DNA of 12,311 nt from Smithella sp. ME-1 (GCA_000495415.1 AWGX01000001.1:1-12311), one strand, 5' to 3'; counted from the stretch's first letter, positions 1-7,145 are shown. Notes: generated by a model from the sequence alone, not told the origin. Program-made: numbers and translations.

Positions 1-79
1 AGTATTGAGGGTCCCCGTAGAAGTAATTATCATTCATTTCGGATAGAACTCAAGCATTTTCTTCAAGGGTGACGACTTC

Positions 80-191
80 CTGCTTTCAGGACGTTATCGA
101 TTCTCTTGATACCCACTGACAAGCCAAGTTCTTTTCGGGGCAAATTTTAGTAGAATTTTCGGAATTCTTCTCTAATTCTTCAGGAAGATGG
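80..191 (-). pseudogene. Remnant of an FAA-hydrolase gene 3' end (left copy of a direct repeat)
   Basis: This stretch aligns without gaps to 5494-5605 at a constant offset of 5,414 bp. The best part (93-170 against 5507-5584) has about 9 mismatches in 78 bases. Read on the minus strand, it matches the last codons of the intact FAA-hydrolase gene: both end in REE[L/F]RKFY and a stop (TTA at 147-149 here, 5561-5563 there). Upstream, the two share a Pro-Ser pair, but the Trp of the intact gene is replaced by a TGA codon (180-182) in this copy. Similarity fades beyond about 191, so only the gene tail and its downstream flank remain. It lies downstream of the 349-1254 gene. Either a second FAA gene decayed here, or the segment is one arm of a duplication or insertion spanning the left block. 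Confidence 0.75.
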
Positions 192-227
192 CCGATTCCG
201 GAAAGGTCTCCAAATGGTATGGAAGAA

Positions 228-268
228 ACAGGTGCAAGTAATGAGGCCTGCTCACTCCTTGCACCTGT
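228..268 (-). terminator. Strong hairpin downstream of the 349-1254 gene, possible terminator
   Basis: A perfect 11-bp inverted repeat, ACAGGTGCAAG (228-238) and CTTGCACCTGT (258-268), encloses a 19-base loop. The loop holds a further 4-bp pairing, TGAG (242-245) with CTCA (251-254). It lies 81-121 bases past the stop codon of the membrane protein gene. Read on the minus strand the second arm is followed by TTTCTTCC, a weak pyrimidine tract, so termination of the left transcript is plausible but the U-run is not classical. The rest of 1-348 outside this hairpin and the repeat at 80-191 shows nothing I can assign. Confidence 0.45.
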
Positions 269-348
269 AAGTGCATTATACAAATCCATCAAGATGCATT
301 GCTTTTCACATAATCGAAACAAAACATCTATTGATGAATTCTATTTAT

Positions 349-1254
349 CTATCTGTAAAATTTCAAACGTCCAATAGCATCATTTGTAATTTTTATTTCT
401 TTCATTGATAAGAATTCATCCGGCTCTTTCAAAAAGAGCTGTTTGGCGATAAAATACATGGGCATGCCGCGTCTAAAGAGCAGGAGCTGGGCCAGCACAA
501 TGAAGAGCGGCACCCCAATCAGGTAGCTTAGGAGGATGCTACCGGTAACGTCACGCAAACCCATGACCATCAGGGCCGCTACGATGGCCAGACCAAGGCA
601 TACAACCCATTGCGCGCCAAAAGACCAGGCTAATAATTGAAGAACGTTGGGAGCCTGATCAGCCGATATGGTTTTATCCTCCTTGATGCCTTTGGGTATG
701 AAATTTGCGACCGCGTAAATCAACATGGGCGCAAAACACAAAGCCATGCCTATCAAAGTCCACCAGACATTACTCTTCCAAAAGAACTCTATGCCCATGT
801 GTGTGCCCGGTGTCCAAAGCACACCGTTATGGACGGAAGCATCATAGAGAAAACGCTGATATCCGGTGCAGTCCCAACCGCAGACCAGGATGAACCAGAA
901 CAGGATCCACGCCCACATCCAGTTGGCGTGGGCGGCATAATAATTTTTCTTTTTAATAAATTTATAACTCACCCAATACCCGAGGATTCCCTGTGTAATA
1001 TTGGTTACCGCGAAGCCACAGACAAGCCAGGCAGGTAAGTCCGTAAAGGTGGTCGCCACCTGCATGGTCTCCCATTGCACGAACTGCCAGAGGAGATATA
1101 ATCCCGAAGGTGCGAACCAGACCGAAAGGAACAGCAGCGTGAATGTATACCACTTATTATTAAACGGCGTTTCCTGTTTTTCCAGCTGTCTCGCCGAGCA
1201 AGCGGCGAAACCAGCACCAAAAGCATATGCCCAAACTACGTCGACCTGTACCAT
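349..1254 (-). CDS. Multi-pass membrane protein of unknown function (301 aa)
   Basis: I do not recognise this protein. It is very rich in Trp, Phe and Leu and shows about seven hydrophobic stretches: near residues 6-22, 34-60, 74-97, 110-130, 163-186, 205-233 and 238-260 of the 301-residue form. Two polar segments stand out: a Lys/Tyr-rich loop around 98-108, and a conserved-looking loop between TM4 and TM5 containing GWDCTGYQ and GVLWTPGTHMG, whose Asp, Cys and His could bind a ligand or metal. The start is set at the ATG at 1252-1254, because GAGGAG lies 8 bases before it. A TTG two codons further upstream would be too close to that site. The gene is the third in line after the two SRPBCC genes, with a 77-base gap, and is probably transcribed with them from the sigma-54 promoter. 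A transport or membrane-anchor role alongside the exported SRPBCC proteins is inference. Confidence 0.85.
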   Translation of the reverse strand: MVQVDVVWAYAFGAGFAACSARQLEKQETPFNNKWYTFTLLFLSVWFAPSGLYLLWQFVQWETMQVATTFTDLPAWLVCGFAVTNITQGILGYWVSYKFIKKKNYYAAHANWMWAWILFWFILVCGWDCTGYQRFLYDASVHNGVLWTPGTHMGIEFFWKSNVWWTLIGMALCFAPMLIYAVANFIPKGIKEDKTISADQAPNVLQLLAWSFGAQWVVCLGLAIVAALMVMGLRDVTGSILLSYLIGVPLFIVLAQLLLFRRGMPMYFIAKQLFLKEPDEFLSMKEIKITNDAIGRLKFYR

Positions 1255-1337
1255 GTTCAAATCTCCTCAATGTTTTTTTAATTCCTAAGGGCGAGGTCAC
1301 CTCACCCATTGCTGAAATTATTAATATAAGCTTTTGA

Positions 1338-2024
1338 TCATTGCGTTCCCTCGGTACGGCGTTTTATCGCCTGCAGGTTAATGATGCCGGTGGATAGATT
1401 AACTCCCAGGTTCAAAGGCATCTCCATTGTGGGATCCATTTTCAGGACTTGACGCAAAATCCAGCTCTGGTCGCGGGTATCACAAAACATCTTAAAGACC
1501 AGGACGGTCTTGGCACCATTATCAACCGGGTGCAATTCATAACGCCAACTACCGGTTAAATCCGCACCTTTATATTTCTCCGGTATAAAGTCCACGCTTC
1601 GGGGGCAATCTTCATGAACCCGCACGGTAAAATAATAGTTGGGACCAGGAATTTCGAGCTCATAATAAATCCAGGGTTCAATCGGATCACGCTTGAGAAT
1701 TCCCAATGAACCAACCCGTGGCATATATTTAGGATAGTTGTCGAAATCTACTACATTCGGCCAGACCTTGGCGGGTGGTGCCGCGATCAGACAAAGCACG
1801 GTCGCTTGTTTATAGCTGCCATCTTTATTGAAGTAGTTCATATTGACTTCCCCCTTTTCCAGCAAAGGGATCAGGGTATTGTAATCCATATCTTGCGGCA
1901 GGCTGACAAAGGGCCATGGCTTGTTTCTGGCAACCATTTCTGCCGCGTTTGCGCTCGCCGGATTGATACCACCGCTTAGTAGAAAAACCAGAACCGTGAA
2001 CGTTGCAAAATAATTTTTAAACAT
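1338..2024 (-). CDS. Exported SRPBCC/START-like ligand-binding protein, second of a tandem pair
   Basis: The 228-residue protein begins with a signal peptide (Lys3, hydrophobic 5-17, likely cleavage after ASANA near residue 27), so the mature protein should be in the periplasm. The rest looks like the SRPBCC (START/polyketide-cyclase) fold, a helix-grip pocket for hydrophobic ligands. Support includes PPAKVWPNVVDFDNYPKYMP at 83-102, typical of the helix and turn that open this fold, followed by alternating strands (ELEIPGPN, SVDF, SWRYELHPVDNG, TVLVFK) and a long C-terminal helix region. It aligns without gaps to the 2099-2785 product, with about 97 of 188 positions identical from residue 41, which marks a tandem duplication. 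GGAGG lies 4 bases before the ATG. The gap from the paralogue is 74 bases with no convincing promoter. The ligand is unknown; no catalytic residue is obvious. The SRPBCC assignment rests on pattern recognition only. Confidence 0.85.
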   Translation of the reverse strand: MFKNYFATFTVLVFLLSGGINPASANAAEMVARNKPWPFVSLPQDMDYNTLIPLLEKGEVNMNYFNKDGSYKQATVLCLIAAPPAKVWPNVVDFDNYPKYMPRVGSLGILKRDPIEPWIYYELEIPGPNYYFTVRVHEDCPRSVDFIPEKYKGADLTGSWRYELHPVDNGAKTVLVFKMFCDTRDQSWILRQVLKMDPTMEMPLNLGVNLSTGIINLQAIKRRTEGTQ

Positions 2025-2098
2025 AATGCCTCCATGATATTTGTTTAATTTTTTCGTAGTAGTGCATGCATACTGTTAGTGCAAAGCTGCCATGGCTT

Positions 2099-2785
2099 CT
2101 ATTTTTTTGTCTCGGAACGCTTTTTGATTGCCGTTAACCACATGGTGCCGATGGAAGAATTGATGCCAAGATTCAGGGGCTGCCCTAAGGTCGGATCATA
2201 ATTTAATGTCCAGCGCACAATCCAGCTGCGTTTGCGTACATCAATATAGGCTTTGCAGACAATGACGGTTTTTTTGCCGTTATCAACCGGATAAGCATCA
2301 AAACGCCAGCCGCCGGGAAAACAATCACCCTCGAGCTCCTCGCCATAGAAGTCCACCGAGCTCGGTGGATTGAAATGGGCCTTGATGGAAAAGGGAAGGT
2401 TCGGCCCGGGTATGTCGAGTTCACCTTTAAACCAATAATCGAGCCCATCTTGTTTGAGTAATTTTAAAGCTGCCAACTTGGGCATGTATTTAGTGTAGTT
2501 TCCAAAATCAACAACATTTGGCCAGACCTTGGCGATAGGGACATTCACCAGACAAATGATGGTCGTCTGTTTGAAGCTGCCATCCTTGTTGGAATAAACA
2601 ATATTCATTTCGCCATTTTCCAAAATCGGGATTAAAGAGTCATAATTCCAATTATCCGGCAGATTGATAAATGCAATCTGCTCCTTCCGGGGTGTCAGAT
2701 CATCCGTGTTACTGTTGGCCAGAATAGTCCCATTGAATAACAATAAAAGAAGAAATACTCCGATAGAAAATCTATACTTGCGCAT
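2099..2785 (-). CDS. Exported SRPBCC/START-like ligand-binding protein, first of a tandem pair
   Basis: This is a paralogue of the 1338-2024 product: the same 228 residues, alignable without a gap, about 52% identical after the leader. A signal peptide is clear (RKYR at the N-terminus, a Leu-rich core at 10-16, probable cleavage after ILA near residue 23). Shared blocks are KVWPNVVDF (86-94), NY.KYMP (96-102), E[LI].IPGPN (122-129), PVDNG (166-170), DPT and PLNLG (203-207). The leaders and the loops around 110-120 and 131-140 diverge most, suggesting different ligands or partners. A strong GGGAGGT lies 5 bases before the ATG. It is the first gene downstream of the sigma-54 promoter at 2849-2864, about 53 bases from the inferred start of transcription, so it is the primary target of the activator encoded next door. 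It could also be described as a periplasmic lipid or aromatic-compound carrier; that is inference. Confidence 0.87.
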   Translation of the reverse strand: MRKYRFSIGVFLLLLLFNGTILANSNTDDLTPRKEQIAFINLPDNWNYDSLIPILENGEMNIVYSNKDGSFKQTTIICLVNVPIAKVWPNVVDFGNYTKYMPKLAALKLLKQDGLDYWFKGELDIPGPNLPFSIKAHFNPPSSVDFYGEELEGDCFPGGWRFDAYPVDNGKKTVIVCKAYIDVRKRSWIVRWTLNYDPTLGQPLNLGINSSIGTMWLTAIKKRSETKK

Positions 2786-2848
2786 ATTACCTCCCTAAGC
2801 TGTGATCATTGTTGTAAGGCACTACTAACATAAATTATTGGTGAAATT

Positions 2849-2864
2849 TGCACGATTCATGCCC
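2849..2864 (-). promoter_or_regulatory. Sigma-54 (-24/-12) promoter for the SRPBCC operon
   Basis: Read on the minus strand, the site is GGGCATGAATCGTGCA. This matches the sigma-54 consensus TGGCACG-N4-TTGCA at GGCA, the following G, and TGCA, with the obligatory 10 bases between the GG and GC doublets. The GC doublet is at 2850-2851, which places the start of transcription near 2838 and leaves about a 50-base leader before the 2785 start codon. A sigma-54 activator gene ends about 260 bases upstream, which is exactly where such a promoter is expected. Confidence 0.72.
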
Positions 2865-3027
2865 GCTTCCATAAGATCATACTTTTGGGGTAATTCGAAT
2901 GGGGCCAATGCCTTCCAAACGCAATGTAATCATGATTGTAGAAATATTTATCTTCTTGTGCCCGCTCATATTTCAGACATGATGGAGGAAAAGAACCAGA
3001 GTGATACTGTCCCGCTTGCCGGATGTT

Positions 3028-3043
3028 GTCCCAAATCTGGGAC
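3028..3043. promoter_or_regulatory. Palindromic activator-binding site (upstream activating sequence)
   Basis: GTCCCA (3028-3033), AATC, TGGGAC (3038-3043) is a perfect 6-bp inverted repeat with a 4-base spacer, the usual form of a site for a Fis-type HTH dimer. It is centred about 198 bases upstream of the inferred sigma-54 start site, within the usual range for enhancer sites that act by DNA looping. Matching half-sites occur nearby: TGTCCC at 3008-3013 and TGGGAC at 3101-3106. Apart from this site and the promoter, the 341-base gap 2786-3126 shows nothing I can name. That the neighbouring activator binds here is inference from proximity. Confidence 0.6.
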
Positions 3044-3126
3044 GCATTTCTTGGGGGAGCCTTTTAAAGACCCAAAGCGTGGGGAATCGAGTAATAAAGA
3101 TGGGACGGTAAATAGACTGCGATGAG

Positions 3127-5220
3127 CTAGGCTTTGATATCGTACTTGTTCAATTTGTTGAACAGGGTGGATTTGGGCATTCCCAGGTAGGTGGCAGCCT
3201 TGCGTAAATTACCGTCTGCCAGACGCATGGCTTCGCTGATGAATTCGCGTTCGATGCTTTCCAGTTCCGTGGACACCGTACAGGACTTTTTCACGATCGT
3301 ACTGATGTGTTCTTTAATAACCGTGTTATAGTCTTGGGTGGCAAGGTTCTTATCATGGATATTCATGGCCAGGATATCATCTTCGGAGATGGTATCCTTA
3401 TCGGTTATGATGATAAGACTTTTCAGGAGATTTTCAAGTTCGCGCACGTTGCCTTTCCACTCCTTCTGGGCAAGGTAATCCATGGCCGAACGGGTGAATT
3501 CAATCGATTTGCCGTTACTGTGTTTGTTCAGGAAATGACGCACCAGGAGCGGGATATCTTCGCGGCGTTCCCGTAACGGGGGCATGCGTATCGGCAGGGT
3601 GTTAATCCGATAGTAGAGGTCTTCGCGGAAGGCCCCTCTGGAAATCATTTCCTCGAGATTCTGATTGGTGGCGGTGATCAGTCGCACATCGACCTTACGG
3701 CTCACTTCGCTGCCGACGCGTTCGAATTCTTGACCCTGCAGTATGCGAAGCAGCTTGCCCTGCAGACCGATATCCATATCGCCGACCTCGTCTAAGAAGA
3801 TGGTGCCACCGTCAGCCAGTTCGAAACGGCCTTTCTTGGCCTTATGGGCGCCCGTGAAAGCCCCCTTTTCATATCCGAAAAGTTCGCTTTCCAGGAGCTC
3901 AGAGGGAATCGCGGCGCAGTTGATCTTGATGAAGGGGCCATTTTTACGGCGCGAGAGGTTATGCAGGGCCTGCGCCACCAGCTCTTTACCCGTGCCGCTT
4001 TCACCCAGGATAAGGACAGGGATGTCGGTACCTGCCACCTTGTTTATGAGGGCGAAGATCTCACGCATGCGTTGACTGGTCCCGATGATATCCTCGAAAC
4101 ACGAAAGGTCGTCGAGTTGTTGATAAAGGTAAACGGTTTCCTTTTTCAGTTGCTGCAGCAGACGTGAGTTCTCCAGACAGATTGCGGCGTGCTCAGCAAA
4201 CATATCAAGAAGGGCATGATCATATTCCAGGTTAGCTCGTTCCTGGATACGCGCCGCCAGCAGCGCCCCGGTGATGCCTTCCCTGGTTCGGATGGGTGTC
4301 CCGATCAATTCGAGAACCGTCCGACCGTGCATGCTAAGTCCTGGCTTGGCGGCGAATACCTGCAAGGTATGAGCGTCGGCGAAGTGAATCAGTTCCGGAT
4401 CTTTGAAGGGATCGGGAATGTCATCGTCCGATATAGAGCTCACCTTCCGGGACGATCCATCATAGAGCAGAATCCAGCTGGCATCGAACTGCATGAGTTC
4501 CCTGGCCTTAATGGTTATGTTCTTGAGCGAACGATTAAGTTCACCATGCGAGGCGATCTTACGACCGATGTCCAGGATTGCATCAATCACGCGCAGATGA
4601 CGTTCCATAATGTTGTAGCCGCGCGCAAACGATTCCTTGATCAATTTGGAAAAAGGAATGCTCATTAATGTAAAAAAGACAAAGGCGGCGATATGGTCGA
4701 TGAGGAAGGAGGAGTCAAGGGAAATGTGAAAATAGTGTATATCGAAGGCAGCCAGCGAAGCGATAATGGCAATCCCTGTGGTAATGCTGAAAACCACGTA
4801 AGCAGCGCTATACCGAAGAACGCTCGAAATCCCGACCAGATAGTACAAAATAAATACGGGGTCGTTCATGGCTCCGGTGGGCATGCTCTTGTAAAAGGAC
4901 AACATAATCACACTGATGGTAATAAAGGCAAAATCAAGTATCATCGTGCAGTATCCGACAAAATGACGATAAAAGCCACGCTGCAAGAAATGATACACCA
5001 GATAGGCAATGAAGCAAAAAAACAGCCATTTGCTGATCACCAAAGGTATAAACGCCAAACTGATATAACCGGTAAAAAAACGCAGGATGTATAATACTGG
5101 CACAAATCCCAGCAGGATTACAAGCCTTAACTGGCTGATCAGAATCTCACCGTTGTGGCGTTCGATCTCTAATAGGTCATTGATGGGTGGTTGTTCGTGT
5201 TTTGCCATCTTACAAAACAT
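3127..5220 (-). CDS. Membrane-embedded sigma-54-dependent transcriptional activator (GAF, AAA+, Fis HTH)
   Basis: A 697-residue enhancer-binding protein that activates sigma-54 RNA polymerase. Residues 31-195 form about six membrane segments. A GAF-like sensor follows at about 210-355, then a short linker and the AAA+ domain (about 375-610): Walker A GESGTGKE (406-413), the sigma-54 contact loop GAFTGA (453-458), Walker B TIFLDEV (473-479), ATNQ (517-520), an FREDLYYRIN block (531-540) and GNVRELEN (590-597). A Fis-type helix-turn-helix closes the protein (about 655-693). All ATPase motifs are intact. There is no receiver domain, so control should come from the membrane region or the GAF ligand rather than phosphorylation. 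The start may instead be the ATG at 5206-5208 (fifth codon): AAGGG abuts the first ATG but lies 12 bases before the second. The gene ends 341 bases before the SRPBCC genes and most likely drives them through the sites at 2849-2864 and 3028-3043. Confidence 0.95.
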   Translation of the reverse strand: MFCKMAKHEQPPINDLLEIERHNGEILISQLRLVILLGFVPVLYILRFFTGYISLAFIPLVISKWLFFCFIAYLVYHFLQRGFYRHFVGYCTMILDFAFITISVIMLSFYKSMPTGAMNDPVFILYYLVGISSVLRYSAAYVVFSITTGIAIIASLAAFDIHYFHISLDSSFLIDHIAAFVFFTLMSIPFSKLIKESFARGYNIMERHLRVIDAILDIGRKIASHGELNRSLKNITIKARELMQFDASWILLYDGSSRKVSSISDDDIPDPFKDPELIHFADAHTLQVFAAKPGLSMHGRTVLELIGTPIRTREGITGALLAARIQERANLEYDHALLDMFAEHAAICLENSRLLQQLKKETVYLYQQLDDLSCFEDIIGTSQRMREIFALINKVAGTDIPVLILGESGTGKELVAQALHNLSRRKNGPFIKINCAAIPSELLESELFGYEKGAFTGAHKAKKGRFELADGGTIFLDEVGDMDIGLQGKLLRILQGQEFERVGSEVSRKVDVRLITATNQNLEEMISRGAFREDLYYRINTLPIRMPPLRERREDIPLLVRHFLNKHSNGKSIEFTRSAMDYLAQKEWKGNVRELENLLKSLIIITDKDTISEDDILAMNIHDKNLATQDYNTVIKEHISTIVKKSCTVSTELESIEREFISEAMRLADGNLRKAATYLGMPKSTLFNKLNKYDIKA

Positions 5221-5264
5221 CCCTTACCATATCATGGCATATCTTAATGATTATTCATCGTTTC

Positions 5265-5294
5265 ATTTGAGAGCAATGGTTGATAAAAAGTCAA
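5265..5294 (-). promoter_or_regulatory. Candidate sigma-70 promoter for the activator gene
   Basis: On the minus strand TTGACT (5289-5294) and TCAAAT (5265-5270) are separated by 18 bases, about 45 bases upstream of the activator start codon. The -35 is good, while the -10 matches TATAAT at four of six positions. The 340-base gap 5221-5560 otherwise contains only the direct repeat at its right end; I see no strong terminator hairpin after the FAA-hydrolase gene. Confidence 0.4.
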
Positions 5295-5493
5295 GCGAAA
5301 GTCGACTGCCTCGGCTTATCGCATCTTTTTTTGATAAAATATTGTTTTTGCACGGTTGAACTATAGGAAGTCTGATCTTGTATGTCAAGGAAATATAGAA
5401 CTCTGAATGTTTGTGGTGCCGATGTTTATCGTCGGGTGCGAATTTTATTTGTGACTGGTTGAAGTCCGGCATTTTCGTCAGGGCTGAGAATAA

Positions 5494-5605
5494 CTGACTT
5501 CAGAAAGTTATCGATTCTCTTGATATTCACTGATAAACCAAGTTCTGTTCAGGGCAGTTTTTAGTAGAATTTTCGCAATTCTTCCCTGTCCCCCCAAGGC
5601 GATGG
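5494..5605 (-). repeat. Right copy of the direct repeat, overlapping the FAA-hydrolase gene end
   Basis: This is the partner of 80-191, in the same orientation and without gaps. It covers the last 15 or so codons of the intact FAA-hydrolase gene and about 67 bases beyond its stop. Identity is highest from 5507 to 5584 and lower at both ends. The two copies enclose about 5.3 kb containing the sigma-54 activator, both SRPBCC genes and the membrane protein gene. Confidence 0.75.
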
Positions 5606-6574
5606 TTCGATCTTACCCAAAATTTCCGGAATGTTCTGTCTCAGAATGCCCAGTTTATCGAAAATGATTTCTATTTTCTCGCCGGGGTTTATCCATAAAT
5701 CGTTGTCCAGACCCGTGCAATCGGGGATTGTTCCCAAGCCAATAACCGTACCCGGTAAAAGGGTGAATATTGTTTTAAGAAAATTGACCGCCTCATCGGG
5801 GCGCGCACTATATTCGGAAGTGCTCCCTTTCCATTCGTAGCGTTCTCCTATTTTCACCTTTACATTCAGTGCTAGAGGGTCGCCAACTTCATCGGGAGTA
5901 ACGATAAACGGTCCCAATCCGTTACTGCAATCGAAATCCTTGCTTCTGGCCGGACCTCCCAATCCCAGCATCTCCTTTAACTGTATATCGCGCGCTGACG
6001 AATCGTTGAATATAGTATATCCGGCTATCGGTATTGCGTCGTTTCCGGTAATCACCGCCAGTTCCGGTTCAATATCCAGATAGGATGAATAAGCAGGCCA
6101 ATGAATTGTATCGTTGTCTCCGATAACAGCGTTATGGTTGCCCTTATAATAAATCTTCTTCCCTCTTGTTGCTGCTTCTATTCTGCTTTTAACAATCGGC
6201 GCGATAATCGAACCGAAAAAACCGAATGCATGTTTTACCAAAGTCGCTGCCGAGTTCCCCAGATGACGCGGCGAAAGACCGAAATCGATCAGCGCCCGGG
6301 GAACAGGCACAGGCGAAAGTATTTTGGCCTTTTCGAGAGGAGTTTTTTCATTGTTATTGAAAGAGTCAATATAGGTTTCCCCATACTTCAAAAATTCTCT
6401 CGCCGCGTCTTCGCTTGTCGGCAAGTTTTCCAGATATGAATAAACATCCGCAAGTTCCGCATGTGTTTGTCCTGTTTTCTGCTGCACCGTTTCAAAAGAC
6501 ACAGCGTAACTCTTGATGACAATTCCAAACTTCGGCGCACCGCCTGATTCAGCCTGAAAATTAAGCAGTTTCAT
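5561..6574 (-). CDS. Fumarylacetoacetate hydrolase (FAA) family protein
   Basis: A 337-residue enzyme of the FAA hydrolase superfamily, whose members use a divalent metal to cleave or hydrate or decarboxylate keto-acids in catabolic pathways. The family motifs run in order: LDIEPELAVITG (166-177) with metal ligands Glu169 and Glu171; GYTIFNDSSARDIQ (185-198) with the third ligand at Asp191; SKDFDCSNGLGPFIVTPDEV (211-230); and LPGTVIGLGTIP (273-284). The N-terminal 90 residues form the variable domain, which makes the protein longer than minimal members. AGGAG lies 9 bases before the ATG. It is the last gene of a close cluster, 19 bases after the small membrane protein gene. The substrate cannot be read from sequence. 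Pairing with an acyl-CoA-ligase-like gene suggests catabolism of an organic acid (inference). A remnant of this gene's end lies at 80-191. Confidence 0.93.
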   Translation of the reverse strand: MKLLNFQAESGGAPKFGIVIKSYAVSFETVQQKTGQTHAELADVYSYLENLPTSEDAAREFLKYGETYIDSFNNNEKTPLEKAKILSPVPVPRALIDFGLSPRHLGNSAATLVKHAFGFFGSIIAPIVKSRIEAATRGKKIYYKGNHNAVIGDNDTIHWPAYSSYLDIEPELAVITGNDAIPIAGYTIFNDSSARDIQLKEMLGLGGPARSKDFDCSNGLGPFIVTPDEVGDPLALNVKVKIGERYEWKGSTSEYSARPDEAVNFLKTIFTLLPGTVIGLGTIPDCTGLDNDLWINPGEKIEIIFDKLGILRQNIPEILGKIEPSPWGDREELRKFY

Positions 6575-6593
6575 GCAAGATATCTCCTAAGAC

Positions 6594-7145
6594 TTATTTT
6601 TTCTGAGTTATAAATGTTTTAATAATCCAGACACCAATCAGAATGGAAACGACGGCAACACCTAAAAAGGCAAGAAACCACTTGGTGTTTGTCGCCAATC
6701 CGGAAAGCGCGACAAGTGCTGGTGTTGCGCGTTGCAGGTCTGCCAGAAAGTACAGATGCATCATGTTTTCAAAAAAATCACAGATGCCGGCAATAAATGG
6801 CGTCAGGATAAAGAAGTTGAATTTCGGATTAATATTGTTGATTTTAAACGCTCTGGCGATGAGCAGGCTTAAGAATATACTGTACCAGACAGGATGAAAA
6901 TTATCGAAGTAAAAGTGTTTATAATAATTTTCGATTTGGCCCGACGCAATCCATCCGGAAGCTATCTCTTTAAAGGTATCGCCAGACAGCGTTGTCTGAA
7001 TACGCAACATATCAATACCCAATGGATGAACGATTGAGGCGATTTTTATCTGCGAGGCAAAATAAACAATCCCGAATATCGCGATAATTAAATTGGAATC
7101 AGACTTTTTGCTTATGAAATTTTCCGCTCGCGAGAATATGTTCAT
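6594..7145 (-). CDS. Small four-helix membrane protein of unknown function
   Basis: A 183-residue protein I cannot assign. Four hydrophobic segments are visible: about residues 19-40, 84-100, 109-134 and 155-178. Between the first two is a polar region (about 45-83) containing FYFDNFHPVWYS, so His84-Pro85 opens helix 2. Helix 3 carries the unusual charged run GICDFFENMMH, with Asp123, Glu126, Asn127 and His130 on neighbouring turns inside the membrane. This looks more like an active or ligand site than a simple anchor. The start codon is 13 bases after the ligase stop and has no clear ribosome-binding site, so translation is probably coupled to the ligase. The FAA-hydrolase gene follows after 19 bases. 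Being sandwiched between two catabolic genes suggests transport or membrane modification of the same substrate; this is inference. Confidence 0.83.
   Translation of the reverse strand: MNIFSRAENFISKKSDSNLIIAIFGIVYFASQIKIASIVHPLGIDMLRIQTTLSGDTFKEIASGWIASGQIENYYKHFYFDNFHPVWYSIFLSLLIARAFKINNINPKFNFFILTPFIAGICDFFENMMHLYFLADLQRATPALVALSGLATNTKWFLAFLGVAVVSILIGVWIIKTFITQKK

Noticed and set aside
86..322. A 78-codon minus-strand open frame at the left edge.
   Set aside because: It overlaps the decayed FAA-gene tail in a different frame and crosses the hairpin at 228-268. It has no family-like sequence, and the homologous frame has a stop codon.
1289..1307. A GGGCGAGGT/ACCTCACCC hairpin between the second SRPBCC gene and the membrane protein gene.
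   Set aside because: It has a mismatch and only a 1-base loop centre, and no T-run follows on the minus strand. It is not a convincing terminator, so the three genes are treated as one transcript.
2080..2092. A sigma-54-like TGGCAG..TTTGCA on the minus strand upstream of the second SRPBCC gene.
   Set aside because: Only 8 bases separate the GG and GC doublets; sigma-54 promoters need 10.
3743..5094. Several plus-strand open frames of 100-160 codons opposite the activator gene.
   Set aside because: They are shadows of the strongly coding minus strand, with low-complexity or unfamiliar translations and no ribosome-binding sites.
7120..7128. An in-frame Ser-Gly-Lys after the ligase stop codon, which could be read as a lost A10 motif.
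   Set aside because: It lies about 11 codons past the stop, inside the coding start of the next gene, with no motif context around it; coincidence is more likely than a nonsense mutation.
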